A stretch of 64,000 nt of DNA from Peromyscus leucopus (GCF_004664715.2 NC_051063.1:147771165-147835164); one strand, 5' to 3'; positions 20,458 through 31,503 are shown, counted from the first letter of the stretch. The notes: a model not told the origin generated them from the sequence alone. Program-made: numbers and translations.

Positions 20458-20590
20458 GGTAACTCCGTCCTCTGAAAACCCTAATGGTGCTACTTCTGGT
20501 GTGAGCCAAGGGAAACCTTCCCTAAGACGAATTAAAGGGAGACTGCATCGTAGCAAGAGCCTGGACAGCATCGATTTCTGTGAACTCACT
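20458..20590 (+). CDS. Second coding exon of the same unidentified gene
   Basis: The exon is bounded by a pyrimidine-rich acceptor (CCCCTTTCTTGCAG before 20458) and a consensus donor (GTAAGT from 20591). Its 133 bases complete the split Trp codon and add 44 codons with no stop, ending on a codon boundary (phase 0). The peptide begins VTPSSENPNG and ends in a basic Ser-rich block containing LRRIKGRLHRSKSLDSID and then FCELT. The R-S-K-S and R-x-x-S patterns are typical basophilic-kinase sites and resemble mode-I 14-3-3 sites without the Pro; that is inference. The first residues echo the VTPS near the end of exon 1. No catalytic domain is present and the family is not recognised. Open frame, matched phases and strong splice sites make a real coding exon very likely. 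The following exon is either the candidate at 23028 or outside the window. Confidence 0.85.
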
Positions 20591-20835
20591 GTAAGTGGAC
20601 TGCACGTGCTTTTGTTTTTCAAGAAATACGAAAATTTTATTGTTGTATTTTTGTAAAACTGCAACAGGCTTGTTCTGTGGTGGTCTACTCTTGAAATGGT
20701 ATACCTAACAGGTTATACCAATGAGAATGCTTTCCTAACTAGTGCATGTCTGATTCCTTTATAATAAATGGTTCATAATGAAGATCCCACTGCAAAGACA
20801 AAAGTCCTGAATACTCAAAAATAATTAAATTGAAG

Positions 20836-21180
20836 GGCTGAGAAGATGGCTCAGTGGTTAATGTGCCTGCCACACAAACCTGAAGACCATGATTCAGATC
20901 CCTGGAATTCATGTAAATTCTGGGTCATCTCAGCCTCAGAAGAGCAAGACCAGGGGAACAACCCCCGCCCCGCACACCCCCGAGCAAGCTGGCTGGCATG
21001 ACCAGACATATCAGTGGGTTTTGGGGCTGATTTAGAGACTGCCTCACTGAATGAGGTGGAAGAGTAATGGAGGGTGACCCCTGATGTCAACGTTGGGTCC
21101 CACATGTGCAGGCCTACCCACACACAGGTGTGCCCACACAGATGCAGAATAGACGTACACTCGCGCGCACATCACTCAAA
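20836..21180 (+). mobile_element. B4 SINE
   Basis: 'gggctgagaagatggctcag' with 'gtgcctgccacacaaacctg', 'cagatccctggaattcat', then a diverged B1-like middle and a tail ending in 'tgatgtcaacgttggg' and CA-rich sequence. Confidence 0.7.
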
Positions 21181-21770
21181 TGGAAAGAGGAAAAAATAAG
21201 TGGAATAGACTATTGATGTAAATTTCTGTGACAGTCACAAGTTTGTGTTCGGTTGAATTGCAACGTCCACCTCTGATTAACTCCAGACATCCGATTTCCT
21301 GATAGAGACAGACATGAGTCTCAGTTCAGTTAATGGTGGTGTTTTCTGTTTTAAAGGTTTAAAACATTGATGGTCATATTTCTTTCCAGACACATGACAA
21401 ATTTTCACCTGATAAATTCCATGTGGTTTTGGAGGAACGCTAGCATTTTTAAGCTCTGTTCAACTAAAAGAGATGCTGTAACACTATAAAGGAAACCCTA
21501 GAATACTCTTTGTCAGGGGTCTCATTGGCAGACTCTTGGATATTTAGGACTGTAATAGAAGTCCTATCTCTTCCTTTTGGGTTCTGATTGGAAAAATTCC
21601 CAATCATAAAAATACCAATGACTGTTGTTCCCTAAAGTATATTAAAATGGAATTAGAGTTTAGCCTGTGACACTAAACTCTATTTTGGGTGACGTGGCAT
21701 TGATGGAAACAGATGCTCAGTAAACGTGAATGCTGCATTTACTTTTTACTTTCAAATTTTGTTTAGTTTT

Positions 21771-21958
21771 GGGGCTGGAGAGATGGCTCAGCCGTTAAGA
21801 GCACTGGTTGCTTGTCTAGAGGTCCTGAGTTCATTTCCCAGCAACCACATAGTGGCTCACAACCATGTATAGCGGGATCTGATGCCCTCTTCTGGCATAA
21901 AGTCGTACATGTAGACAGAGCACTCATTACATAAAACAAATAAATCTTTTTTAAAAAA
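21771..21958 (+). mobile_element. B2-family SINE with target-site duplication
   Basis: 'ggggctggagagatggctca', 'ggttgcttgtctagagg', 'gatgccctcttctggc', A-rich tail. TGTTTAGTTTT (21760-21770) and TGTTTAGCTTT (from 21959) flank it, with one mismatch. Confidence 0.9.
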
Positions 21959-22669
21959 TGTTTAGCTTTAGTAATTATTTTTAGAATAATATTGTTTCAT
22001 TATTTTCCTTAAAATTGCTCGTGAACACTTTTTATGACACAAGACACTATAAGGTGAAATGTGGCTGGTAAGGAAACATTCATGAATAACTAGGAAATGC
22101 CACCTGAGTTCTAACAGTGAGGGTGACTGTAGAAAATGCAAATGTGTTTTAACATGCAGTGCTTTGCTCTCAGGAGGGAAACAGCGACTATGCTGAGGAA
22201 CATTTGAATTATGGGCTGGTGTTTAGGAGTAGAAATTGAGATGGCTCTTTCCTGTGGTGTTTGGCGTCTTTGCCGCTGATATGTGTGATCTGTTAGCCAG
22301 TGCATTTAGCACGGGGTAAACTATGTTTCCTTGCTAAGGCCATCGTTCTGGTTGGGAGAGAGGTGGCTCTTTCTTAAAAGGTGACGGTGTCGGGAAGGGG
22401 GATTTCTCACGCTGTTCATCACTTCCCTGACATGCTCGGGATCCCATATGAGTTGGGTTGGGAATGGTTTTTGGATCTTGGCATATTAACATAACTATAA
22501 TGAGATATCCTGGGAATTGGCCCCAAGTCTAAATACATCCACCATTCACTTCTGCTTCATAAACATTTTTATGCAGAGTTTGAAGTGATTATATTTTAAT
22601 ATTGTGGTGAATTTATATTCTGGTTATAACTTGTCCTCTGAGGTCAAATTTGAGGTTTACCCCTGAGAA

Positions 22670-22854
22670 CAGCAGTCTCAACCTGTGGGTTGTGACCCCT
22701 TTGGCAAACCTCTATCTTGCAAAATATTTACATTATGATTCATAACAGTAGCAAATTTGCAGTTATGAAGTAGCAACAAAAAAATCATGGTTGGGGGTCA
22801 GCACAACATGAGGAGCTGTATAAAGGGTCACGTTCGGAAGGTTGAGAACCATTG
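22670..22854 (+). mobile_element. URR1-like hAT non-autonomous DNA transposon
   Basis: The ends are near inverted repeats: 'cagcagtctcaacctg' at the left and 'ggttgagaaccattg' at the right. The interior has 'gggttgtgacccctttgg', 'tacattatgattcataac', 'tatgaagtagcaac' and 'ggttgggggtcagcac', the familiar rodent hAT repeat. Confidence 0.8.
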
Positions 22855-23027
22855 CCATAGGACATTATGTCAGTGCCTACAAAGTCTTGGGTTTTCATGT
22901 TGGGTCTGTTTTCCCAGAGAGAGATGCATATTTGAATGATCGGGAAAGCTGAGCTCAAAAATAGTTACCTTTTTTCCTGTAATTATTAATGATGTTTTAA
23001 GTCGCTCACTTGCTCCTTGCCTTCCAG

Positions 23028-23515
23028 ACCAGATTTAATCTAGCCGATGGTCAAGAAAGGAAGAAAGTAGCACCACCCCAGAGTAGTCGCCCGCTGCAAG
23101 TTAATTTCCTTCTTTTGGAAAATCGTTGCTGTGTGATTTCACATGAGAAGGGAAAAGGCAGAGCCTCCTGGAAGGGCAGGCATGTAATGCTGGTGCACAA
23201 GACCAGGGAAGGCTGTCCCATGAACGGTAGTGTCAGGGGGGGAAGTGTGCCTAGCTTTGTGCTTCCAACTTGGCACTGAAGAATGGTGGACTTTGGCTCA
23301 TGGGGTTCCGTCTCTTTTTCACTCGTGGGAATGTAGTAACAAAGTCTTGTGACGGTAATAAATTGGAGTCTTTCACAATTTGAATTTATTTTCTTTCTTT
23401 TCATATTCATAATGGGCAGTGACATATCATTCTTTGAACATTTGTAGATTGTTACATGTCTTATAGTAAATTTGTTCCATTTGTAGAAAATCAATAAATA
23501 TTAAAAAAAATAAAT
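23028..23515 (+). other. Candidate alternative 3'-terminal exon (open frame plus poly(A) signals)
   Basis: A good acceptor (pyrimidine tract ending CCTTCCAG at 23027) is followed by a frame that continues from the phase-0 end of exon 2 for 83 codons to TGA at 23277-23279, starting TRFNLADGQERKK and ending LPTWH. Two AATAAA hexamers follow (23357-23362 and 23493-23498), with an A-rich stretch directly after the second. Splicing exon 2 here would give a 185-residue protein (159 from the second ATG). A weak donor-like site (CAA then GTTAAT at 23099) would instead make a 72 bp internal exon. The peptide has no recognisable domain, and a chance 249 bp open frame is quite possible, so this is a candidate only. 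Confidence 0.25.
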
Positions 23516-24134
23516 AATAAACCAAGAGTTTAATAGCTTGGCTGCTTTCACTTTCTACTGTAAGACTTGAAACTTAATCCTATAATGTCTAAGTACGTGT
23601 GAGTACATGGTGTCTTTGGCATGGGGCTAAAATATAATTGTCCCTGTACAACTTGCAGACAGCTCAACAATTGGAGACTATCTTTTTCAGGCTGGTCTGA
23701 GCCTCTTTCAGACAGCTTGTCTGTCTGAATGTGTCTCTCAGCAGTCCCTATAACTTACGTATGCTTGAGGAGGAAGGAGCTTAGTGAATTTGGTGAATTT
23801 CAGGGACTTCCTAAAGTTGTGTAGTTGTTTACTTTCAGAGAGCTTGATGAAGTTCCTGCGGGATGGAATGTTTTAACTGCCCTTAGTACATCTTATATTT
23901 TACTAAATGTCCTTCCAAGGTAGAAGACTTTATCTGAGGAAACTGCTGCCCAGCTCTGAGCCACAGAGTCTAAAGGGAAGGTGCCTGGTAAAGACCTCTG
24001 AGAACGTCAGTTGAGAACATAGTTGGATAGGAGCAGATAAGCCTTATTCTAGGAAATAGTTATAGGTATTTTGTTATCAATGTTCTAATTCACAAAAGCC
24101 AAAGTTTCTGTCTTATTAGATGCCATTTTTGTTG

Positions 24135-24290
24135 GTTTGTTTTTGTTTTTCAAGACAGGGCTTCACTGTGTAGCTCTGGCTGTCCTGTAACTTGCTTTGT
24201 AGACCAGGCTGGCCTCGAACTCATAGAGATCCACGTGCCTCTGCCTCCCGAGTGCTGGAATTAAAGGCATGCGTCACCACTGCCCAGCCA
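24135..24290 (-). mobile_element. B1 SINE, antisense (left arm of an inverted pair)
   Basis: 'tttcaagacagggcttcac', 'caggctggcctcgaactc', 'gcctcccgagtgctgg', 'caccactgcccagcc'. Confidence 0.92.
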
Positions 24291-24358
24291 CATACCATTT
24301 TTAAGATTTATAAAAATACTAAATACACAGCTTACTTTGCCTATTGAGGCTAAACAGA

Positions 24359-24532
24359 AGTTGGGTGTGGTGGCACACACCTTCAATCCCAGCACTCAGA
24401 AGGCAGAGGCCCAAAGGATCTCTGAGTTCGAGGCCAGCCTGGTCTACAGAGCAGCCTAGGACAGCTAGGGCTATACAGAGAAATCCAGTCTCAAAGAAAC
24501 AAACTAAAATAAACAAACAAATGAAAAAAAAA
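24359..24532 (+). mobile_element. B1 SINE (right arm of an inverted pair)
   Basis: 'ttgggtgtggtggcacac', 'gttcgaggccagcctgg', 'ctatacagagaaatccag'; only about 70 bp from the inverted B1 at 24135-24290. Confidence 0.9.
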
Positions 24533-25024
24533 ATATAGTTCATAATCTAATGTATTTTTACATTTGACTGCTAACTTTTCCAAATCCGTATAAGGAAGAA
24601 TTACATCTTACAGTGAGTGCACTTGGGAAACACATCGAGTGCAGCTAGAATGGGAGCCCTATGATAGAGTCTCAAGGTCTGGTTCCCGGCCCAGAAGCCT
24701 TGGGATCCAGCTGAGACCTGGCCTTCTTCCCAGAATCCAATTGGTGCCATTTCACTCCTGGGGAGAAGCAATTGTTTTAGCTTTCTCTGTGGGGATTAAA
24801 TGGGACTGGCACTCTAGCTCATTCTGTAAACCCTGTGGCATAATGGATCAGCATCCTAGTGTACGCAGGGGTCTGGAGTCCACCCAGTCTTCCTGGTTCT
24901 TGACACTGTATCTGGAGATACTTGGTAAAATCTTGCCAGGCCAGGCCTGAACTGAGCAAGTATATTCTGTAGATGTATTTTCCTAGAAGAGCTGACTTTT
25001 TTTCAACGTTGTAATGGCTAAATG

Positions 25025-25025
<1 letters not shown>

Positions 25026-25066
<41 letters not shown>

Positions 25067-25067
25067 G
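25026..25067. repeat. (CA)n microsatellite
   Basis: About 21 uninterrupted CA units. Confidence 0.97.
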
Positions 25068-25179
25068 AATGCTAAAGTGATAAATAGCCCTTTTGTCTGT
25101 GTATTTGGTTTCTTCTAATTCAGTCAACTGTGGATGAGAAGTATTTGAAAAAACACTGTGTCTGTACTGAACATGTATA

Positions 25180-25332
25180 GTTTTTTTTTTCCTTTGAGAT
25201 ACAGTCTCACTATACAACTTTGGCTATCCTGGAACTTTCTATGTATACTAGGCTAGTCTCAAACTCATAGACATCTACCTGCCTCTGCTTGCCAAGTACT
25301 GGGATAAGAGGGCTGTGTCGCCATACCTGGCT
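25180..25332 (-). mobile_element. B1 SINE, antisense
   Basis: 'ctttgagatacagtctcac', 'ctatcctggaactttct', 'gcctctgcttgccaagtac', 'cgccatacctggct'. Confidence 0.85.
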
Positions 25333-25804
25333 ACATACACGTGTGCAGGAGGGCATGTGTAGGATATATGCTATGCCAGTTTTTATAAGAACTCATGTAT
25401 CCTTGGCTTCCTGCATCCATAGGCTCCCATGCTCGGGGTTGGGGTGAGAGTGTGGAGGGAGACGGTATGAAGAGTGAATGTTTGCTTTTGGAATCCTTAC
25501 ATTCTTAGCTACTCTGTTCCTCTGGAGTCATTGCCTGTTCAAAGGGACCAGGCTGCATTCCCTTCTGCATCTTCCACTCTGTTGGATTCTAAATGTGTGA
25601 AGAATTTAAGGGGCAGGGCACTTAGCTTGAAATTTCACATCTCTTCTTGACCAGATTTCCTCCCTAAAATCTAAAATAGGGAAGAGAGCCATTCATTGGG
25701 TGACATTCATTCTGTTTGTGGGGAAGCTACTCCGGAGGGTAAGCTTAGGCCATTTTCTTCTTAATGTAACCCTTGATTCAGCCTAATTAAGCACAATCCA
25801 GTTA

Positions 25805-26880
25805 ATCTGAGGTGGGGGCCGTGGAGATGGAGATGGTGGCAGAGGATGTAGCGATGATGGTGATGATGGAGGTGTGTGGGGGTGGCATGGTGATAGTGGC
25901 GGAGGTGGAGGTGGCGGTGGAAACAGACTGTAGACATGGGGTCATGCAGGAGGGCGTGGTTTGTATGGGTAAATGTGGAGGTGATCTATGGCACTGTAGA
26001 GTGGAAGGGTAGTGGTTGTACTGGAGATGTAAGTGGTGATGTTGGTTGAGGTGGATGGCTGTGGTGCTAGAGGAGACAAGAGTGGTACTGGTATGGTATG
26101 CAGGGCTAGAGCTGTTTGGTAAGAAAAGAGGTAAAGGTGGAGATGGATAATTGTGATGAAGAATGCGGTGGTAGACGTGGAGAAGGAAGTGGTGATGGTA
26201 GACACACCATAGAGAGTTGTGATGAGGGAGGTAGATATAGAGTGTTTTATTGGTGGGGGGACAGGTGGGGTGTTTTGGTAGAAGTGGGAGTGGAAGATGG
26301 AGAGGTAGTGGTAGAAATAGAATGTGGTGGAGCTTGAAATGGAGGTGATGGTGGAAGTGGAGTAGGTGTGGAAGGGAAGGAGGTGGAGGGGGATGTTTTG
26401 GGTGCTGGCAAAGGTAAAGGCGGTAGACGTGTAAGTAGACAAGGTGGAGGGGTGGCTTGCTTTGGTGGTGGTAGTGGCAGTAGTGATGGAAGCAGAGTGC
26501 TTTGGTGGAGGAGATGGTGAAGGCGGATGTGGTGATGGGTGTACTCTTGGGAGTGGAGTGGCAGGGTGGAGGTGGAGACGATGCTGAATGTAGAATGTGT
26601 GGTCATTGTTCACGGTGAAGATGGAGTTGGAGCTCGTCAGTGATGAAGGAGGTGGGGGTGGCAGAAGTGAAGGTACTGGGTATTTGGCAATAGAAAAGGT
26701 GGGAGTGTTGGTAGAGGTGGGGGACTGGATTGGTGTAAGAGGTAGAAGAGGCTGGAGAGCAGCAGCGGGTAGTGAAGGCGGTTAAGGTGGAGAGCTTTAG
26801 TGGTGGTGGTGATGGAGGTGGCAGAGGCAGGAGAGGTAGGGATGGGGGGAGTGGAGCATTTTCAGGGGTGGGTGGGTGTA
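25805..26880. repeat. 1.1 kb G-rich, C-poor degenerate GGTGGA/GATGGT minisatellite
   Basis: Built from loosely repeated GGTGGAGGTG, GATGGTGATG, GTGGAAGTGG and similar triplet-based units. The + strand is almost free of C for over 1 kb. Long open frames on the complementary strand (for example 25942-26613, Ser/Thr/Pro-rich) are a side effect of the triplet structure and are not called as genes. Confidence 0.9.
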
Positions 26881-28237
26881 GTAGACAAGGTTAGAGCAGC
26901 TTCTGTCCTCACGGTGGGCCAGGCTTTACACATTTCAAGATAATAAGAATGCCTCTGCTTCCAAGTCACAGAAGACTGACTCAAGCCTTCTCAGTAATAA
27001 GGACATTTAGTATATCACATTCTAGGTTAGTGGTGACCAGTCTTCAGGGCTCCCTCAGTCTTGTGGACCATGTTCATTTTCTTACAGCACTTGACACAGC
27101 TCTGTCTGCTTGGATGCTGTAGGAAGTCTCGACAGCAGTCCAGGCCTCACGTCACAGAAAGGTCTCCTTCCCAGGTCCCATTTCTGTCTGTGGCTGTTTT
27201 CTGGACCAGCCCATGACTGCTGATGTATTTTGCTTAGCTGGGTCTTTTGACCGAAAGAAAAGCCTGAAAATCTATGAATAATAATCTTTAAGCCTGAAAT
27301 GCTTGTTTGGATAGGGACAAATGAATATTATTGCTCAGATATCAGTGCTTTTGGCTGAGGGAGCTCTCAGGAAGGAGGAAACGGACACACCATTGGTGGT
27401 CTGGTCCACCTATGAATGCAACTTTTATGGACCAGACCATAAAAGCTAAATCATAAAAAGGGTAAACTGTAATTTGCACCATACTACTTCATTAAAGAGA
27501 CACATTTTGAAGTCCTCTGCCTACATCCAGATCCATGTCATTGTGAGACTGATTCTCCCCCAGGATTCAGGAAGCATGGATGGACCGGTAGTGTTGACAA
27601 ATCATAAGCAGTACAGACATTTACTCAGTCTGCCAGGTAGAAACTAGGATGTCCTTGATACTTTTAATCTGAAAGGCGCTTAAAATTTCAGACTTGCTCA
27701 CAAAGTACGACTTTATTCAAATTTTATATTGCATGAGTTTGATGTATATAATTAGATTTTTTGCAAAGCATGGTAGATTGTGTTCAGTTTAAAAAGTCAA
27801 AAAAGTATGTGATTTCCTTCAGGGAAATGTGGGCCAGGTGGCCCTAATACGAAGGGCTGTGATGGCTGCAATGATATTCTCCCTTAGTTCTGTGAGCCCG
27901 TGTCTGTTCAGGACGGACTTGTCCCAAGTCCTCCCTCGTTCCTGGGTGTCCTTGTTTTGTCCTCCAGGCTTACAGTGTCTACTGTTACAACTTCTGAGTA
28001 CACTTCCCTCCACCATCTCCAAGACTGATGATATGTCAGAAAACTAGATTGCTCTGTAGTAGCTGATGCAGTGTGAAGGGCTCAGTAGGGCTCCCTCAGT
28101 GTAAATGTTTGTCCATCAAAGATGTAGTTAAGTTACTAAATGGCCTCTTGGCAATAGGCTTTGAAGGGCACTAAGAATGGAAATAAAAGTCAGCTGTTTT
28201 AAAAATGACATTGAGTCATTTATCTGGGCTGGGGGTG
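26881..28237. other. Long single-copy intronic stretch
   Basis: About 1.35 kb without a recognised repeat, which is unusual in this window. It contains the inverted-repeat cluster at 27398-27445. I find no convincing exon. It is the best place here to look for conserved non-coding sequence. Confidence 0.45.
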
Positions 28238-28391
28238 GAGGATTGCACATGCCACAGTGCTCAGATTGAAGCCAATGGACAACTTTTGGGAGTCAGTTCT
28301 CTCCTCCCACTGTGTGATTCGGGGATTGAACTCATGCCATTGGGCTTAGTGGCAAGCATCATTTTCTACTGAGCCTTTTTGCCATCCCCAG
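28238..28391 (-). mobile_element. B3-type SINE, antisense
   Basis: 'gggagtcagttctctcctcc', 'cggggattgaactcatgcc' and 'ctgagcctttttgccatcc'. Confidence 0.75.
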
Positions 28392-28848
28392 CGATCATCG
28401 TTTCACTGTCCTTCCTGTCTTGACCATCTGAAAGAGCCTTCAATGTGTCTGCCCAGTCTTCCTCAACAGAAACACCCCAAGGAGCTGATGCACCTCCCTG
28501 GGTGCCTAACATCAGGCCAGGCAGCACATGAAGTCCTGCATCCACCAGGGGGTTTTCACTGTTGCTGGCTGGTCATGTTGTATTATGCCCCCCGTTTCCC
28601 CTTTAGTTCACCATGCTTCTTCTTGTAACTGAGTAAAATTTCATAGAGAGTGAGTCTAAGACAATACCCGTGTTTCTCACTGGACCTCACTGAGACCTGA
28701 GTCTCAGCCTCCAAGATGCTGCTGCCTCAGTTAGCACTCTGAGGTGGTTCCCAAATCGTGACTTTGCCTCCATTTCTTTTCTTCTGCCACCATTGTATGT
28801 GAAAAAGAAGAGATTCCCTCATTTGTTTATTTTACCTTCATTTATGAA

Positions 28849-28868
28849 TATATATATATATATATATT
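28849..28868. repeat. (TA)n run
   Basis: Ten alternating TA units in an AT-rich context. Confidence 0.9.
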
Positions 28869-28894
28869 AATGAATTGATTAATTTTTGTTTTGT

Positions 28895-29247
28895 GTCTGT
28901 ATGCACATATGTGTGTGCAGGGGCACACATGTGTGGTTGCCTGTGGAGGCCAGAAGTTGGCATCAAGTATCTTTCTCTATTGCTTTTCACCTAATTTTTG
29001 AGACAGGGTCTCTCACTGGCCCTGGAGCTCACTGGTTAGACAGGGTCTCTCACTGGCTCTGGAGCTCACTGGTTAGACTGATTGGTTAGCCCAGCAAGCC
29101 CCTGGGGTCCTCTGGACTCTGCTTCCCCACTTCTGGGATTATAGGCAGGCTACCATGCCTGGCTTTTTACATGGATGATAGGGATTCAGGTCTGGGTCTT
29201 CATGTTTGTGCAACAAGCATTTTACCTTCTGAGCTGTCTCCTCAGCT
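28895..29247 (-). mobile_element. B4 SINE, antisense, with an internal 37 bp tandem duplication
   Basis: Inverted B4: 'gaggccagaagttggcatc', 'gagacagggtctctcactgg', 'acttctgggattatagg', 'taccatgcctggcttttta', 'caacaagcattttacc' and 'gagctgtctcctcagc'. The block 29002-29038 is repeated at 29039-29075 with one substitution. Confidence 0.85.
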
Positions 29248-29391
29248 GTCATTCATCTCTTGCTTTCTCTAAATTTATTTTAAAACTGATACATAAAATT
29301 GCCCATGGTAGTGAGATCCCATCCATTCATTTCTTTATGGCTCTTTAGAGCCATGTCGTGTTCGGTGGATTACAAACTATTGCTATCATTA

Positions 29392-29530
29392 ACTTTTCCT
29401 TGAGATGGGGTTTCTCTGTATAGCCCTGGCTGTACTGGAACTTGCTCTGTAAACCAGGATGGCCTTGAACTCAGGTCTGCCTGCCTCTGCCTCCCTAGTG
29501 CTGTGATTAAAGGCCACCACCAGGCCTGCT
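29392..29530 (-). mobile_element. B1 SINE, antisense
   Basis: 'ccttgagatggggtttctc', 'ccaggatggccttgaactc', 'gtgctgtgattaaaggcc'. Confidence 0.88.
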
Positions 29531-29867
29531 ATCATTAACTTTTGGCACTAGATTTTTATAGGACTCAGCCAGCCTGTGGGAACTCCTGCAGACTAGTTCC
29601 TCTGCTTTTTTTTGCCCTGCCTTCTCCATCATTGAATACCCCTCTCTGTCTTCTGCATAAGGTGCCCCAGGCTCAGTCTGGGCTTTTGGCGTTCAGTCAT
29701 GAATAAGCCACCAGGCTTGAGGAGGCTCCAGTCCCTTATAACAGAAGATGACACTTGCAGCCAAGATGTGGAGGTTTGCTGTGCTCACTGCTTTGATGTT
29801 CTTTGCCCTCTTAACAGATGGGAAACATACAAAGCTACAGTACACAAGTGGAATCATCTACTCTTTG

Positions 29868-30095
29868 TGTGCATTTGTGTGTGTGTGAATGTATTCCTGT
29901 GTCTGTATTTCTGTGTATATGCATGTGACAGTGTCTGAGTGTGTGCATGTGTATGTGTGAATGTGTTCATGTGTGTGTATGAGTGTGTATGTGTGAATGT
30001 GTGTATATATGTGTTCTTGTGTGTGTGTGTGTTTATGTATATGTGTGTGCCAGTGTGTGAGAAGGTGTACATGTGTGTGCATGCACTTGATGGCC
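29868..30095. repeat. Imperfect (TG)n region
   Basis: About 225 bp of TG runs broken by GAATG, TATG and TTCTG. The His/Thr- and Cys/Val-rich frames here are low-complexity artefacts. Confidence 0.9.
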
Positions 30096-30585
30096 TTACT
30101 TTCTTACATCAGTTCTTCACCTCAGGATCCCTTCCTAGCTCTCTTAGCTTTCTGGTTTCCAGGAGTAAGGAATCTGACCCTCACCAGCCTTGAATACTTT
30201 CATGTCACCCAATCTACTCTCTGCTCCATGTAACCAGTCTCCCGACACACCTACTCTGCTCACCAGGGCTAATGTCCTGTGCAGAGTTGCATGCAGTACA
30301 TATGACCTGCATGCTTGGGAAAAATACTTGACAAGGGAAGTGTTTGTGCAGAAAGGGTAGAATTAGTTCATATCTTTTGAATATAATGGTTTGAAGGACT
30401 GAAGTCTGTGGAGCAGACTTTGCTCTTGATTTTCTGCCTAGCAGTGCATATATTGAGTTTAACAAACAGGTTTGGACAATCATTGTTTCAGAAGTCAGTC
30501 AAGAGATTGTCAGCTGATGTTGCTGTTAAGAGTTCCCACCTTGTGCAAATTCACATAGCCAACCAAGTCCCACTTGGGCGCATGA

Positions 30586-30628
30586 GCACGCACGCACGCA
30601 TACATACACACACATACACACACATACA

Positions 30629-30669
<41 letters not shown>
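30586..30669. repeat. (CGCA)/(CATACA)/(CA) compound microsatellite
   Basis: CGCACGCACGCA, then CATACACA units, then a pure CA run. Confidence 0.95.
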
Positions 30670-30671
<2 letters not shown>

Positions 30672-30762
30672 TTACACTGTGTGGTCATGCACTGGACTTT
30701 CAAGTGTCAGGGAACCTAGAACCTCTGGTCTTGGGGAGATGTTGACTTTGCCCATGACTCTT

Positions 30763-30838
30763 CTTGTGTGTGGTGGGGATTGCCGAACCCAGGGCCTGTG
30801 CTTACTTACCACTGCCTTGCACCCTCAAATCCTCGACC
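30763..30838 (-). mobile_element. ID SINE, antisense
   Basis: 'ggtggggattgccgaaccc', 'gggcctgtgcttacttacc', 'cctcaaatcctcg'. Confidence 0.55.
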
Positions 30839-30959
30839 CTGCACTTGGAACACCAGCAGGAATTGCTTAACGGTGAGGATGGCTACAGATGTTCTTCAGT
30901 GATCACTGTATGGATGACACATAAATGGGAAGATTGAGTTCACATGGAATAGACCAGCC

Positions 30960-31503
30960 TGTAGTTGTTGTTGTTTTTATTCTTACTCTTTTGGCTCTTT
31001 GGGGGTCCGCCACCCAACTCCCCAATAAATCACACAGAGGCTTTTTCTTTCTTACGGATGTTCAGCCTTAGTTTGGCCTGTTTCTAGCCAGCTTTTCTTA
31101 ACTTAAATTTTCCCATCTACCTTTTGCCTCTGGACTTTTACCTTTCTCTATGTCTGTATTATCCTTTCTTTCCTTCTTACTCTGTGGCTGGCTGTGTTGC
31201 TGAGTGGCTGGCCCCTTCTTTTCCTGAACCTTCTCCTTTTCTCGTTCCTTGATCTTTTTCTCCCCAATTTTTCCCTCCTATTTATCCTCTCTGCCTGCCA
31301 GCCCCACCTATCCTTTCTCCTGCCTAGCTATTGACCATTCAGCTCTTCATTAGACCATCAGGTGTTTCAGGCAGGCAAAGTAACACAGCTTCACAGAGTT
31401 CAACAAATGCAACATAAAAGAATGCAACACATCTTTGCATCATTAAACGAATGTTTGACAACATAAACAAACGTAACACGTCTTTAACTAATACTCTATA
31501 ACA
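30960..31503 (-). mobile_element. Solo ERVK-like LTR, antisense, perfect 6 bp target-site duplication
   Basis: 544 bp with TG...CA ends on the - strand (TGTTATAG... to ...CAACTACA), flanked by CCAGCC at 30954-30959 and 31504-31509. A - strand AATAAA lies at 30976-30981 near the 3' end. The central 'ctgtggctggctgtg' and 'tcctgcctagctattg' blocks and the 6 bp duplication fit an ERVK-class LTR. No internal retroviral sequence adjoins it, so it is a solo LTR. The family name is not known to me. Confidence 0.78.

Noticed and set aside
25942..26613. 223-codon Ser/Thr/Pro/His-rich frame on the - strand
   Set aside because: It is the complement of the G-rich triplet minisatellite. The repeat structure keeps the frame open, and there is no start context, domain or splice support.
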